Below, one piece after another: positions 36,601 through 51,600 of a stretch of 64,000 nucleotides of DNA. Made by a program: the position numbers and the translations under genes. Under the pieces are notes generated by a model. That model saw only the letters and a program-made list of their open reading frames with translations, was not told the origin of the DNA and searched no databases. The stretch is taken from NCBI GenBank assembly GCA_036924085.1, contig JAVGWX010000025.1:28066411-28130410 (forward strand), in the 5' to 3' direction. Position 1 is the stretch's first letter; each line of letters starts with the position of its first letter. This DNA is from Ariolimax columbianus. Taxonomy: Eukaryota; Mollusca; Gastropoda; Stylommatophora; Arionidae.

Positions 36601-39600
36601 AAGTCAACTACAAAACCAGCTAAGAGAACTAACAAGCAGAGTTATTCGGCTGGAAAGACAGGCGATAAGTGGGAGGACAAAAGTCAACTACAAAACCAGC
36701 TAAGAGAACTAACAAGCAGAGTTATTCGGCTGGAAAGACAGGCGATAAGTGGGAGGACAAAAGTCAACTACAAAACCAGCTAAGAGAACTAACAAGCAGA
36801 GTTATTCGGCTGGAAAGACAGGCGATAAGTGGGAGGACAAAAGTCAACTACAAAACCAGCTAAGAGAACTAACAAGCAGAGTTATTCGGCTGGACAGACA
36901 GGCGATAAGTGGGAGGACAAAAGTCAACTACAAAACCAGCTAAGAGAACTAACAAGCAGAGTTATTCGGCTGGACAGACAGGCGATAAGTGGGAGGACAA
37001 AAGTCAACTACAAAACCAGCTAAGAGAACTAACAAGCAGAGTTATTCGGCTGGAAAGACAGGCGATAAGTGGGAGGACAAAAGTCAACTACAAAACCAGC
37101 TAAGAGAACTAACAAGCAGAGTTATTCGGCTGGAAAGACAGGCGATAAGTGGGAGGACAAAAGTCAACTACAAAACCAGCTAAGAGAACTAACAAGCAGA
37201 GTTATTCGGCTGGAAAGACAGGCGATAAGTGGGAGGACAAAAGTCAACTACAAAACCAGCTAAGAGAACTAACAAGCAGAGTTATTCGGCTGGAAAGACA
37301 GGCGATAAGTGGGAGGACAAAAGTCAACTACAAAACCAGCTAAGAGAACTAACAAGCAGAGTTATTCGGCTGGAAAGACAGGCGATAAGTGGGAGGACAA
37401 AAGTCAACTACAAAACCAGCTAAGAGAACTAACAAGCAGAGTTATTCGGCTGGAAAGACAGGCGATAAGTGGGAGGACAAAAGTCAACTACAAAACCAGC
37501 TAAGAGAACTAACAAGCAGAGTTATTCGGCTGGAAAGACAGGCGATAAGTGGGAGGACAAAAGTCAACTACAAAACCAGCTAAGAGAACTAACAAGCAGA
37601 GTTATTCGGCTGGAAAGACAGGCGATAAGTGGGAGGACAAAAGTCAACTACAAAACCAGCTAAGAGAACTAACAAGCAGAGTTATTCGGCTGGAAAGACA
37701 GGCGATAAGTGGGAGGACAAAAGTCAACTACAAAACCAGCTAAGAGAACTAACAAGCAGAGTTATTCGGCTGGAAAGACAGGCGATAAGTGGGAGGACAA
37801 AAGTCAACTACAAAACCAGCTAAGAGAACTAACAAGCAGAGTTATTCGGCTGGAAAGACAGGCGATAAGTGGGAGGACAAAAGTCAACTACAAAACCAGC
37901 TAAGAAAACTAACAAGCAGAGTTATTCGGCTGGAAAGACAGGCGATAAGTGGGAGGACAAAAGTCAACTACAAAACCAGCTAAGAGAACTAACAAGCAGA
38001 GTTATTCGGCTGGAAAGACAGGCGATAAGTGGGAGGACAAAAGTCAACTACAAAACCAGCTAAGAGAACTAACAAGCAGAGTTATTCGGCTGGACAGACA
38101 GGCGATAAGTGGGAGGACAAAAGTCAACTACAAAACCAGCTAAGAGAACTAACAAGCAGAGTTATTCGGCTGGACAGACAGGCGATAAGTGGGAGGACAA
38201 AAGTCAACTACAAAACCAGCTAAGAGAACTAACAAGCAGAGTTATTCGGCTGGAAAGACAGGCGATAAGTGGGAGGACAAAAGTCAACTACAAAACCAGC
38301 TAAGAGAACTAACAAGCAGAGTTATTCGGCTGGAAAGACAGGCGATAAGTGGGAGGACAAAAGTCAACTACAAAACCAGCTAAGAGAACTAACAAGCAGA
38401 GTTATTCGGCTGGAAAGACAGGCGATAAGTGGGAGGACAGAAGTCAACTATAAAACCAGCTAAGAGAACTAACAAGCAGAGTTATTCGGCTGGAAAGACA
38501 GGCGATAAGTGGGAGGACAAAAGTCAACTACAAAACCAGCTAAGAGAACTAACAAGCAGAGTTATTCGGCTGGAAAGACAGGCGATAAGTGGGAGGACAA
38601 AAGTCAACTACAAAACCAGCTAAGAGAACTAACAAGCAGAGTTATTCGGCTGGAAAGACAGGCGATAAGTGGGAGGACAAAAGTCAACTACAAAACCAGC
38701 TAAGAGAACTAACAAGCAGAGTTATTCAACTGGAAAGACAGGCGATAAGTGGGAGGACAAAAGTCAACTACAAAACCAGCTAAGAGAACTAACAAGCAGA
38801 GTTATTCGGCTGGAAAGACAGGCGATAAGTGGGAGGACAAAAGTCAACTACAAAACCAGCTAAGAGAACTAACAAGCAGAGTTATTCGGCTGGAAAGACA
38901 GGCGATAAGTGGGAGGACAAAAGTCAACTACAAAACCAGCTAAGAGAACTAACAAGCAGAGTTATTCGGCTGGAAAGACAGGCGATAAGTGGGAGGACAA
39001 AAGTCAACTACAAAACCAGCTAAGAGAACTAACAAGCAGAGTTATTCGGCTGGAAAGACAGGCGATAAGTGGGAGGACAAAAGTCAACTACAAAACCAGC
39101 TAAGAGAACTAACAAGCAGAGTTATTCGGCTGGAAAGACAGGCGATAAGTGGGAGGACAAAAGTCAACTACAAAACCAGCTAAGAGAACTAACAAGCAGA
39201 GTTATTCGGCTGGAAAGACAGGCGATAAGTGGGAGGACAAAAGTCAACTACAAAACCAGCTAAGAGAACTAACAAGCAGAGTTATTCGGCTGGAAAGACA
39301 GGCGATAAGTGGGAGGACAAAAGTCAACTACAAAACCAGCTAAGAGAACTAACAAGCAGAGTTATTCGGCTGGAAAGACAGGCGATAAGTGGGAGGACAA
39401 AAGTCAACTACAAAACCAGCTAAGAGAACTAACAAGCAGAGTTATTCGGCTGGAAAGACAGGCGATAAGTGGGAGGACAAAAGTCAACTACAAAACCAGC
39501 TAAGAGAACTAACAAGCAGAGTTATTCGGCTGGAAAGACAGGCGATAAGTGGGAGGACAAAAGTCAACTACAAAACCAGCTAAGAGAACTAACAAGCAGA

Positions 39601-42600
39601 GTTATTCGGCTGGAAAGACAGGCGATAAGTGGGAGGACAAAAGTCAACTACAAAACCAGCTAAGAGAACTAACAAGCAGAGTTATTCGGCTGGAAAGACA
39701 GGCGATAAGTGGGAGGACAAAAGTCAACTACAAAACCAGCTAAGAGAACTAACAAGCAGAGTTATTCGGCTGGACAGACAGGCGATAAGTGGGAGGACAA
39801 AAGTCAACTACAAAACCAGCTAAGAGAACTAACAAGCAGAGTTATTCGGCTGGAAAGACAGGCGATAAGTGGGAGGACAAAAGTCAACTACAAAACCAGC
39901 TAAGAGAACTAACAAGCAGAGTTATTCGGCTGGAAAGACAGGCGATAAGTGGGAGGACAAAAGTCAACTACAAAACCAGCTAAGAGAACTAACAAGCAGA
40001 GTTATTCGGCTGGAAAGACAGGCGATAAGTGGGAGGACAAAAGTCAACTACAAAACCAGCTAAGAGAACTAACAAGCAGAGTTATTCGGCTGGAAAGACA
40101 GGCGATAAGTGGGAGGACAAAAGTCAACTACAAAACCAGCTAAGAGAACTAACAAGCAGAGTTATTCGGCTGGAAAGACAGGCGATAAGTGGGAGGACAA
40201 AAGTCAACTACAAAACCAGCTAAGAGAACTAACAAGCAGAGTTATTCGGCTGGAAAGACAGGCGATAAGTGGGAGGACAAAAGTCAACTACAAAACCAGC
40301 TAAGAGAACTAACAAGCAGAGTTATTCGGCTGGAAAGACAGGCGATAAGTGGGAGGACAAAAGTCAACTACAAAACCAGCTAAGAGAACTAACAAGCAGA
40401 GTTATTCGGCTGGAAAGACAGGCGATAAGTGGGAGGACAAAAGTCAACTACAAAACCAGCTAAGAGAACTAACAAGCAGAGTTATTCGGCTGGAAAGACA
40501 GGCGATAAGTGGGAGGACAAAAGTCAACTACAAAACCAGCTAAGAGAACTAACAAGCAGAGTTATTCGGCTGGAAAGACAGGCGATAAGTGGGAGGACAA
40601 AAGTCAACTACAAAACCAGCTAAGAGAACTAACAAGCAGAGTTATTCGGCTGGAAAGACAGGCGATAAGTGGGAGGACAAAAGTCAACTACAAAACCAGC
40701 TAAGAGAACTAACAAGCAGAGTTATTCGGCTGGAAAGACAGGCGATAAGTGGGAGGACAAAAGTCAACTACAAAACCAGCTAAGAGAACTAACAAGCAGA
40801 GTTATTCGGCTGGAAAGACAGGCGATAAGTGGGAGGACAAAAGTCAACTACAAAACCAGCTAAGAGAACTAACAAGCAGAGTTATTCGGCTGGAAAGACA
40901 GGCGATAAGTGGGAGGACAAAAGTCAACTACAAAACCAGCTAAGAGAACTAACAAGCAGAGTTATTCGGCTGGAAAGACAGGCGATAAGTGGGAGGACAA
41001 AAGTCAACTACAAAACCAGCTAAGAGAACTAACAAGCAGAGTTATTCGGCTGGAAAGACAGGCGATAAGTGGGAGGACAAAAGTCAACTACAAAACCAGC
41101 TAAGAGAACTAACAAGCAGAGTTATTCGGCTGGAAAGACAGGCGATAAGTGGGAGGACAAAAGTCAACTACAAAACCAGCTAAGAGAACTAACAAGCAGA
41201 GTTATTCGGCTGGAAAGACAGGCGATAAGTGGGAGGACAAAAGTCAACTACAAAACCAGCTAAGAGAACTAACAAGCAGAGTTATTCGGCTGGAAAGACA
41301 GGCGATAAGTGGGAGGACAAAAGTCAACTACAAAACCAGCTAAGAGAACTAACAAGCAGAGTTATTCGGCTGGAAAGACAGGCGATAAGTGGGAGGACAA
41401 AAGTCAACTACAAAACCAGCTAAGAGAACTAACAAGCAGAGTTATTCGGCTGGAAAGACAGGCGATAAGTGGGAGGACAAAAGTCAACTACAAAACCAGC
41501 TAAGAGAACTAACAAGCAGAGTTATTCGGCTGGAAAGACAGGCGATAAGTGGGAGGACAAAAGTCAACTACAAAACCAGCTAAGAGAACTAACAAGCAGA
41601 GTTATTCGGCTGGAAAGACAGGCGATAAGTGGGAGGACAAAAGTCAACTACAAAACCAGCTAAGAGAACTAACAAGCAGAGTTATTCGGCTGGAAAGACA
41701 GGCGATAAGTGGGAGGACAAAAGTCAACTACAAAACCAGCTAAGAGAACTAACAAGCAGAGTTATTCGGCTGGAAAGACAGGCGATAAGTGGGAGGACAA
41801 AAGTCAACTACAAAACCAGCTAAGAGAACTAACAAGCAGAGTTATTCGGCTGGAAAGACAGGCGATAAGTGGGAGGACAAAAGTCAACTACAAAACCAGC
41901 TAAGAGAACTAACAAGCAGAGTTATTCGGCTGGAAAGACAGGCGATAAGTGGGAGGACAAAAGTCAACTACAAAACCAGCTAAGAGAACTAACAAGCAGA
42001 GTTATTCGGCTGGAAAGACAGGCGATAAGTGGGAGGACAAAAGTCAACTACAAAACCAGCTAAGAGAACTAACAAGCAGAGTTATTCGGCTGGAAAGACA
42101 GGCGATAAGTGGGAGGACAAAAGTCAACTACAAAACCAGCTAAGAGAACTAACAAGCAGAGTTATTCGGCTGGAAAGACAGGCGATAAGTGGGAGGACAA
42201 AAGTCAACTACAAAACCAGCTAAGAGAACTAACAAGCAGAGTTATTCGGCTGGAAAGACAGGCGATAAGTGGGAGGACAAAAGTCAACTACAAAACCAGC
42301 TAAGAGAACTAACAAGCAGAGTTATTCGGCTGGAAAGACAGGCGATAAGTGGGAGGACAAAAGTCAACTACAAAACCAGCTAAGAGAACTAACAAGCAGA
42401 GTTATTCGGCTGGAATGACAGGCGATAAGTGGGAGGACAAAAGTCAACTACAAAACCAGCTAAGAGAACTAACAAGCAGAGTTATTCGGCTGGAAAGACA
42501 GGCGATAAGTGGGAGGACAAAAGTCAACTACAAAACCAGCTAAGAGAACTAACAAGCAGAGTTATTCGGCTGGAAAGACAGGCGATAAGTGGGAGGACAA

Positions 42601-45600
42601 AAGTCAACTACAAAACCAGCTAAGAGAACTAACAAGCAGAGTTATTCGGCTGGAAAGACAGGCGATAAGTGGGAGGACAAAAGTCAACTACAAAACCAGC
42701 TAAGAGAACTAACAAGCAGAGTTATTCGGCTGGAAAGACAGGCGATAAGTGGGAGGACAAAAGTCAACTACAAAACCAGCTAAGAGAACTAACAAGCAGA
42801 GTTATTCGGCTGGACAGACAGGCGATAAGTGGGAGGACAAAAGTCAACTACAAAACCAGCTAAGAGAACTAACAAACAGAGTTATTCGGCTGGAAAGACA
42901 GGCGATAAGTGGGAGGACAAAAGTCAACTACAAAACCAGCTAAGAGAACTAACAAGCAGAGTTATTCGGCTGGAAAGACAGGCGATAAGTGGGAGGACAA
43001 AAGTCAACTACAAAACCAGCTAAGAGAACTAACAAGCAGAGTTATTCGGCTGGAAAGACAGGCGATAAGTGGGAGGACAAAAGTCAACTACAAAACCAGC
43101 TAAGAGAACTAACAAGCAGAGTTATTCGGCTGGAAAGACAGGCGATAAGTGGGAGGACAAAAGTCAACTACAAAACCAGCTAAGAGAACTAACAAGCAGA
43201 GTTATTCGGCTGGAAAGACAGGCGATAAGTGGGAGGACAAAAGTCAACTACAAAACCAGCTAAGAGAACTAACAAGCAGAGTTATTCGGCTGGAAAGACA
43301 GGCGATAAGTGGGAGGACAAAAGTCAACTACAAAACCAGCTAAGAGAACTAACAAGCAGAGTTATTCGGCTGGAAAGACAGGCGATAAGTGGGAGGACAA
43401 AAGTCAACTACAAAACCAGCTAAGAGAACTAACAAGCAGAGTTATTCGGCTGGAAAGACAGGCGATAAGTGGGAGGACAAAAGTCAACTACAAAACCAGC
43501 TAAGAGAACTAACAAGCAGAGTTATTCGGCTGGAAAGACAGGCGATAAGTGGGAGGACAAAAGTCAACTACAAAACCAGCTAAGAGAACTAACAAGCAGA
43601 GTTATTCGGCTGGAAAGACAGGCGATAAGTGGGAGGACAAAAGTCAACTACAAAACCAGCTAAGAGAACTAACAAGCAGAGTTATTCGGCTGGAAAGACA
43701 GGCGATAAGTGGGAGGACAAAAGTCAACTACAAAACCAGCTAAGAGAACTAACAAGCAGAGTTTTTCGGCTGGAAAGACAGGCGATAAGTGGGAGGACAA
43801 AAGTCAACTACAAAACCAGCTAAGAGAACTAACAAGCAGAGTTATTCGGCTGGAAAGACAGGCGATAAGTGGGAGGACAAAAGTCAACTACAAAACCAGC
43901 TAAGAGAACTAACAAGCAGAGTTATTCGGCTGGAAAGACAGGCGATAAGTGGGAGGACAAAAGTCAACTACAAAACCAGCTAAGAGAACTAACAAGCAGA
44001 GTTATTCGGCTGGAAAGACAGGCGATAAGTGGGAGGACAAAAGTCAACTACAAAACCAGCTAAGAGAACTAACAAGCAGAGTTATTCGGCTGGAATGACA
44101 GGCGATAAGTGGGAGGACAAAAGTCAACTACAAAACCAGCTAAGAGAACTAACAAGCAGAGTTATTCGGCTGGAAAGACAGGCGATAAGTGGGAGGACAA
44201 AAGTCAACTACAAAACCAGCTAAGAGAACTAACAAGCAGAGTTATTCGGCTGGAAAGACAGGCGATAAGTGGGAGGACAAAAGTCAACTACAAAACCAGC
44301 TAAGAGAACTAACAAGCAGAGTTATTCGGCTGGAAAGACAGGCGATAAGTGGGAGGACAAAAGTCAACTACAAAACCAGCTAAGAGAACTAACAAGCAGA
44401 GTTATTCGGCTGGAAAGACAGGCGATAAGTGGGAGGACAAAAGTCAACTACAAAACCAGCTAAGAGAACTAACAAGCAGAGTTATTCGGCTGGACAGACA
44501 GGCGATAAGTGGGAGGACAAAAGTCAACTACAAAACCAGCTAAGAGAACTAACAAGACAGAGTTATTCGGCTGGAAAGACAGGCGATAAGTGGGAGGACA
44601 AAAGTCAACTACAAAACCAGCTAAGAGAACTAACAAGCAGAGTTATTCGGCTGGAAAGACAGGCGATAAGTGGGAGGACAAAAGTCAACTACAAAACCAG
44701 CTAAGAGAACTAACAAGCAGAGTTATTCGGCTGGAAAGACAGGCGATAAGTGGGAGGACAAAAGTCAACTACAAAACCAGCTAAGAGAACTAACAAGCAG
44801 AGTTATTCGGCTGGAAAGACAGGCGATAAGTGGGAGGACAAAAGTCAACTACAAAACCAGCTAAGAGAACTAACAAGCAGAGTTATTCGGCTGGAAAGAC
44901 AGGCGATAAGTGGGAGGACAAAAGTCAACTACAAAACCAGCTAAGAGAACTAACAAGCAGAGTTATTCGGCTGGAAAGACAGGCGATAAGTGGGAGGACA
45001 AAAGTCACTACAAAACCAGCTAAGAGAACTAACAAGCAGAGTTATTCGGCTGGAAAGACAGGCGATAAGTGGGAGGACAAAAGTCAACTACAAAACCAGC
45101 TAAGAGAACTAACAAGCAGAGTTATTCGGCTGGAAAGACAGGCGATAAGTGGGAGGACAAAAGTCAACTACAAAACCAGCTAAGAGAACTAACAAGCAGA
45201 GTTATTCGGCTGGAAAGACAGGCGATAAGTGGGAGGACAAAAGTCAACTACAAAACCAGCTAAGAGAACTAACAAGCAGAGTTATTCGGCTGGAAAGACA
45301 GGCGATAAGTGGGAGGACAAAAGTCAACTACAAAACCAGCTAAGAGAACTAACAAGCAGAGTTATTCGGCTGGAAAGACAGGCGATAAGTGGGAGGACAA
45401 AAGTCAACTACAAAACCAGCTAAGAGAACTAACAAGCAGAGTTATTCGGCTGGAAAGACAGGCGATAAGTGGGAGGACAAAAGTCAACTACAAAACCAGC
45501 TAAGAGAACTAACAAGCAGAGTTATTCGGCTGGAAAGACAGGCGATAAGTGGGAGGACAAAAGTCAACTACAAAACCAGCTAAGAGAACTAACAAGCAGA

Positions 45601-48600
45601 GTTATTCGGCTGGAAAGACAGGCGATAAGTGGGAGGACAAAAGTCAACTACAAAACCAGCTAAGAGAACTAACAAGCAGAGTTATTCGGCTGGAAAGACA
45701 GGCGATAAGTGGGAGGACAAAAGTCAACTACAAAACCAGCTAAGAGAACTAACAAGCAGAGTTATTCGGCTGGAAAGACAGGCGATAAGTGGGAGGACAA
45801 AAGTCAACTACAAAACCAGCTAAGAGAACTAACAAGCAGAGTTATTCGGCTGGAAAGACAGGCGATAAGTGGGAGGACAAAAGTCAACTACAAAACCAGC
45901 TAAGAGAACTAACAAGCAGAGTTATTCGGCTGGAAAGACAGGCGATAAGTGGGAGGACAAAAGTCAACTACAAAACCAGCTAAGAGAACTAACAAGCAGA
46001 GTTATTCGGCTGGAAAGACAGGCGATAAGTGGGAGGACAAAAGTCAACTACAAAACCAGCTAAGAGAACTAACAAGCAGAGTTATTCGGCTGGAAAGACA
46101 GGCGATAAGTGGGAGGACAAAAGTCAACTACAAAACCAGCTAAGAGAACTAACAAGCAGAGTTATTCGGCTGGAAAGACAGGCGATAAGTGGGAGGACAA
46201 AAGTCAACTACAAAACCAGCTAAGAGAACTAACAAGCAGAGTTATTCGGCTGGAAAGACAGGCGATAAGTGGGAGGACAAAAGTCAACTACAAAACCAGC
46301 TAAGAGAACTAACAAGCAGAGTTATTCGGCTGGAAAGACAGGCGATAAGTGGGAGGACAAAAGTCAACTACAAAACCAGCTAAGAGAACTAACAAGCAGA
46401 GTTATTCGGCTGGAAAGACAGGCGATAAGTGGGAGGACAAAAGTCAACTACAAAACCAGCTAAGAGAACTAACAAGCAGAGTTATTCGGCTGGAAAGACA
46501 GGCGATAAGTGGGAGGACAAAAGTCAACTACAAAACCAGCTAAGAGAACTAACAAGCAGAGTTATTCGGCTGGAAAGACAGGCGATAAGTGGGAGGACAA
46601 AAGTCAACTACAAAACCAGCTAAGAGAACTAACAAGCAGAGTTATTCGGCTGGAAAGACAGGCGATAAGTGGGAGGACAAAAGTCAACTACAAAACCAGC
46701 TAAGAGAACTAACAAGCAGAGTTATTCGGCTGGACAGACAGGCGATAAGTGGGAGGACAAAAGTCAACTACAAAACCAGCTAAGAGAACTAACAAGCAGA
46801 GTTATTCGGCTGGAAAGACAGGCGATAAGTGGGAGGACAAAAGTCAACTACAAAACCAGCTAAGAGAACTAACAAGCAGAGTTATTCGGCTGGAAAGACA
46901 GGCGATAAGTGGGAGGACAAAAGTCAACTACAAAACCAGCTAAGAGAACTAACAAGCAGAGTTATTCGGCTGGAAAGACAGGCGATAAGTGGGAGGACAA
47001 AAGTCAACTACAAAACCAGCTAAGAGAACTAACAAGCAGAGTTATTCGGCTGGAAAGACAGGCGATAAGTGGGAGGACAAAAGTCAACTACAAAACCAGC
47101 TAAGAGAACTAACAAGCAGAGTTATTCGGCTGGAAAGACAGGCGATAAGTGGGAGGACAAAAGTCAACTACAAAACCAGCTAAGAGAACTAACAAGCAGA
47201 GTTATTCGGCTGGAAAGACAGGCGATAAGTGGGAGGACAAAAGTCAACTACAAAACCAGCTAAGAGAACTAACAAGCAGAGTTATTCGGCTGGAAAGACA
47301 GGCGATAAGTGGGAGGACAAAAGTCAACTACAAAACCAGCTAAGAGAACTAACAAGCAGAGTTATTCGGCTGGAAAGACAGGCGATAAGTGGGAGGACAA
47401 AAGTCAACTACAAAACCAGCTAAGAGAACTAACAAGCAGAGTTATTCGGCTGGAAAGACAGGCGATAAGTGGGAGGACAAAAGTCAACTACAAAACCAGC
47501 TAAGAGAACTAACAAGCAGAGTTATTCGGCTGGAAAGACAGGCGATAAGTGGGAGGACAAAAGTCAACTACAAAACCAGCTAAGAGAACTAACAAGCAGA
47601 GTTATTCGGCTGGAAAGACAGGCGATAAGTGGGAGGACAAAAGTCAACTACAAAACCAGCTAAGAGAACTAACAAGCAGAGTTATTCGGCTGGAAAGACA
47701 GGCGATAAGTGGGAGGACAAAAGTCAACTACAAAACCAGCTAAGAGAACTAACAAGCAGAGTTATTCGGCTGGAAAGACAGGCGATAAGTGGGAGGACAA
47801 AAGTCAACTACAAAACCAGCTAAGAGAACTAACAAGCAGAGTTATTCGGCTGGAAAGACAGGCGATAAGTGGGAGGACAAAAGTCAACTACAAAACCAGC
47901 TAAGAGAACTAACAAGCAGAGTTATTCGGCTGGAAAGACAGGCGATAAGTGGGAGGACAAAAGTCAACTACAAAACCAGCTAAGAGAACTAACAAGCAGA
48001 GTTATTCGGCTGGAAAGACAGGCGATAAGTGGGAGGACAAAAGTCAACTACAAAACCAGCTAAGAGAACTAACAAGCAGAGTTATTCGGCTGGAAAGACA
48101 GGCGATAAGTGGGAGGACAAAAGTCAACTACAAAACCAGCTAAGAGAACTAACAAGCAGAGTTATTCGGCTGGAAAGACAGGCGATAAGTGGGGAGGACA
48201 AAAGTCAACTACAAAACCAGCTAAGAGAACTAACAAGCAGAGTTATTCGGCTGAAAGACAGGCGATAAGTGGGAGGACAAAAGTCAACTACAAAACCAGC
48301 TAAGAGAACTAACAAGCAGAGTTATTCGGCTGGAAAGACAGGCGATAAGTGGGAGGACAAAAGTCAACTACAAAACCAGCTAAGAGAACTAACAAGCAGA
48401 GTTATTCGGCTGGAAAGACAGGCGATAAGTGGGAGGACAAAAGTCAACTACAAAACCAGCTAAGAGAACTAACAAGCAGAGTTATTCGGCTGGAAAGACA
48501 GGCGATAAGTGGGAGGACAAAAGTCAACTACAAAACCAGCTAAGAGAACTAACAAGCAGAGTTATTCGGCTGGAAAGACAGGCGATAAGTGGGAGGACAA

Positions 48601-51600
48601 AAGTCAACTACAAAACCAGCTAAGAGAACTAACAAGCAGAGTTATTCGGCTGGAAAGACAGGCGATAAGTGGGAGGACAAAAGTCAACTACAAAACCAGC
48701 TAAGAGAACTAACAAGCAGAGTTATTCGGCTGGAAAGACAGGCGATAAGTGGGAGGACAAAAGTCAACTACAAAACCAGCTAAGAGAACTAACAAGCAGA
48801 GTTATTCGGCTGGAAAGACAGGCGATAAGTGGGAGGACAAAAGTCAACTACAAAACCAGCTAGAGAACTAACAAGCAGAGTTATTCGGCTGGAAAGACAG
48901 GCGATAAGTGGGAGGACAAAAGTCAACTACAAAACCAGCTAAGAGAACTAACAAGCAGAGTTATTCGGCTGGAAAGACAGGCGATAAGTGGGAGGACAAA
49001 AGTCAACTACAAAACCAGCTAAGAGAACTAACAAGCAGAGTTATTCGGCTGGAAAGACAGGCGATAAGTGGGAGGACAAAAGTCAACTACAAAACCAGCT
49101 AAGAGAACTAACAAGCAGAGTTATTCGGCTGGAAAGACAGGCGATAAGTGGGAGGACAAAAGTCAACTACAAAACCAGCTAAGAGAACTAACAAGCAGAG
49201 TTATTCGGCTGGAAAGACAGGCGATAAGTGGGAGGACAAAAGTCAACTACAAAACCAGCTAAGAGAACTAACAAGCAGAGTTATTCGGCTGGAAAGACAG
49301 GCGATAAGTGGGAGGACAAAAGTCAACTACAAAACCAGCTAAGAGAACTAACAAGCAGAGTTATTCGGCTGGAAAGACAGGCGATAAGTGGGAGGACAAA
49401 AGTCAACTACAAAACCAGCTAAGAGAACTAACAAGCAGAGTTATTCGGCTGGAAAGACAGGCGATAAGTGGGAGGACAAAAGTCAACTACAAAACCAGCT
49501 AAGAGAACTAACAAGCAGAGTTATTCGGCTGGAAAGACAGGCGATAAGTGGGAGGACAAAAGTCAACTACAAAACCAGCTAAGAGAACTAACAAGCAGAG
49601 TTATTCGGCTGGAAAGACAGGCGATAAGTGGGAGGACAAAAGTCAACTACAAAACCAGCTAGAGAACTAACAAGCAGAGTTATTCGGCTGGAAAGACAGG
49701 CGATAAGTGGGAGGACAAAAGTCAACTACAAAACCAGCTAAGAGAACTAACAAGCAGAGTTATTCGGCTGGAAAGACAGGCGATAAGTGGGAGGACAAAA
49801 GTCAACTACAAAACCAGCTAAGAGAACTAACAAGCAGAGTATTCGGCTGGAAAGACAGGCGTAAGTGGGAGGACAAAAGTCAACTACAAAACCAGCTAAG
49901 AGAACTAACAAGCAGAGTTATTCGGGCTGGAAAGACAGGNNNNNNNNNNNNNNNNNNNNNNNNNNNNNNNNNNNNNNNNNNNNNNNNNNNNNNNNNNNNN
50001 NNNNNNNNNNNNNNNNNNNNNNNNNNNNNNNNNNNNNNNGTGGGAGGACAAAAGTCAACTACAAAACCAGCTAAGAGAACTAACAAGCAGAGTTATTCGG
50101 CTGGAAAGACAGGCGATAAGTGGGAGGACAAAAGTCAACTACAAAACCAGCTAAGAGAACTAACAAGCAGAGTTATTCGGCTGGAAAGACAGGCGATAAG
50201 TGGGAGGACAAAAGTCAACTACAAAACCAGCTAAGAGAACTAACAAGCAGAGTTATTCGGCTGGAAAGACAGGCGATAAGTGGGAGGACAAAAGTCAACT
50301 ACAAAACCAGCTAAGAGAACTAACAAGCAGAGTTATTCGGCTGGAAAGACAGGCGATAAGTGGGAGGACAAAAGTCAACTACAAAACCAGCTAAGAGAAC
50401 TAACAAGCAGAGTTATTCGGCTGGAAAGACAGGCGATAAGTGGGAGGACAAAAGTCAACTACAAAACCAGCTAAGAGAACTAACAAGCAGAGTTATTCGG
50501 CTGGAAAGACAGGCGATAAGTGGGAGGACAAAAGTCAACTACAAAACCAGCTAAGAGAACTAACAAGCAGAGTTATTCGGCTGGAAAGACAGGCGATAAG
50601 TGGGAGGACAAAAGTCAACTACAAAACCAGCTAAGAGAACTAACAAGCAGAGTTATTCGGCTGGAAAGACAGGCGATAAGTGGGAGGACAAAAGTCAACT
50701 ACAAAACCAGCTAAGAGAACTAACAAGCAGAGTTATTCGGCTGGAAAGACAGGCGATAAGTGGGAGGACAAAAGTCAACTACAAAACCAGCTAAGAGAAC
50801 TAACAAGCAGAGTTATTCGGCTGGAAAGACAGGCGATAAGTGGGAGGACAAAAGTCAACTACAAAACCAGCTAAGAGAACTAACAAGCAGAGTTATTCGG
50901 CTGGAAAGACAGGCGATAAGTGGGAGGACAAAAGTCAACTACAAAACCAGCTAAGAGAACTAACAAGCAGAGTTATTCGGCTGGAAAGACAGGCGATAAG
51001 TGGGAGGACAAAAGTCAACTACAAAACCAGCTAAGAGAACTAACAAGCAGAGTTATTCGGCTGGAAAGACAGGCGATAAGTGGGAGGACAAAAGTCAACT
51101 ACAAAACCAGCTAAGAGAACTAACAAGCAGAGTTATTCGGCTGGAAAGACAGGCGATAAGTGGGAGGACAAAAGTCAACTACAAAACCAGCTAAGAGAAC
51201 TAACAAGCAGAGTTATTCGGCTGGAAAGACAGGCGATAAGTGGGAGGACAAAAGTCAACTACAAAACCAGCTAAGAGAACTAACAAGCAGAGTTATTCGG
51301 CTGGAAAGACAGGCGATAAGTGGGAGGACAAAAGTCAACTACAAAACCAGCTAAGAGAACTAACAAGCAGAGTTATTCGGCTGGAAAGACAGGCGATAAG
51401 TGGGAGGACAAAAGTCAACTACAAAACCAGCTAAGAGAACTAACAAGCAGAGTTATTCGGCTGGAAAGACAGGCGATAAGTGGGAGGACAAAAGTCAACT
51501 ACAAAACCAGCTAAGAGAACTAACAAGCAGAGTTATTCGGCTGGAAAGACAGGCGATAAGTGGGAGGACAAAAGTCAACTACAAAACCAGCTAAGAGAAC

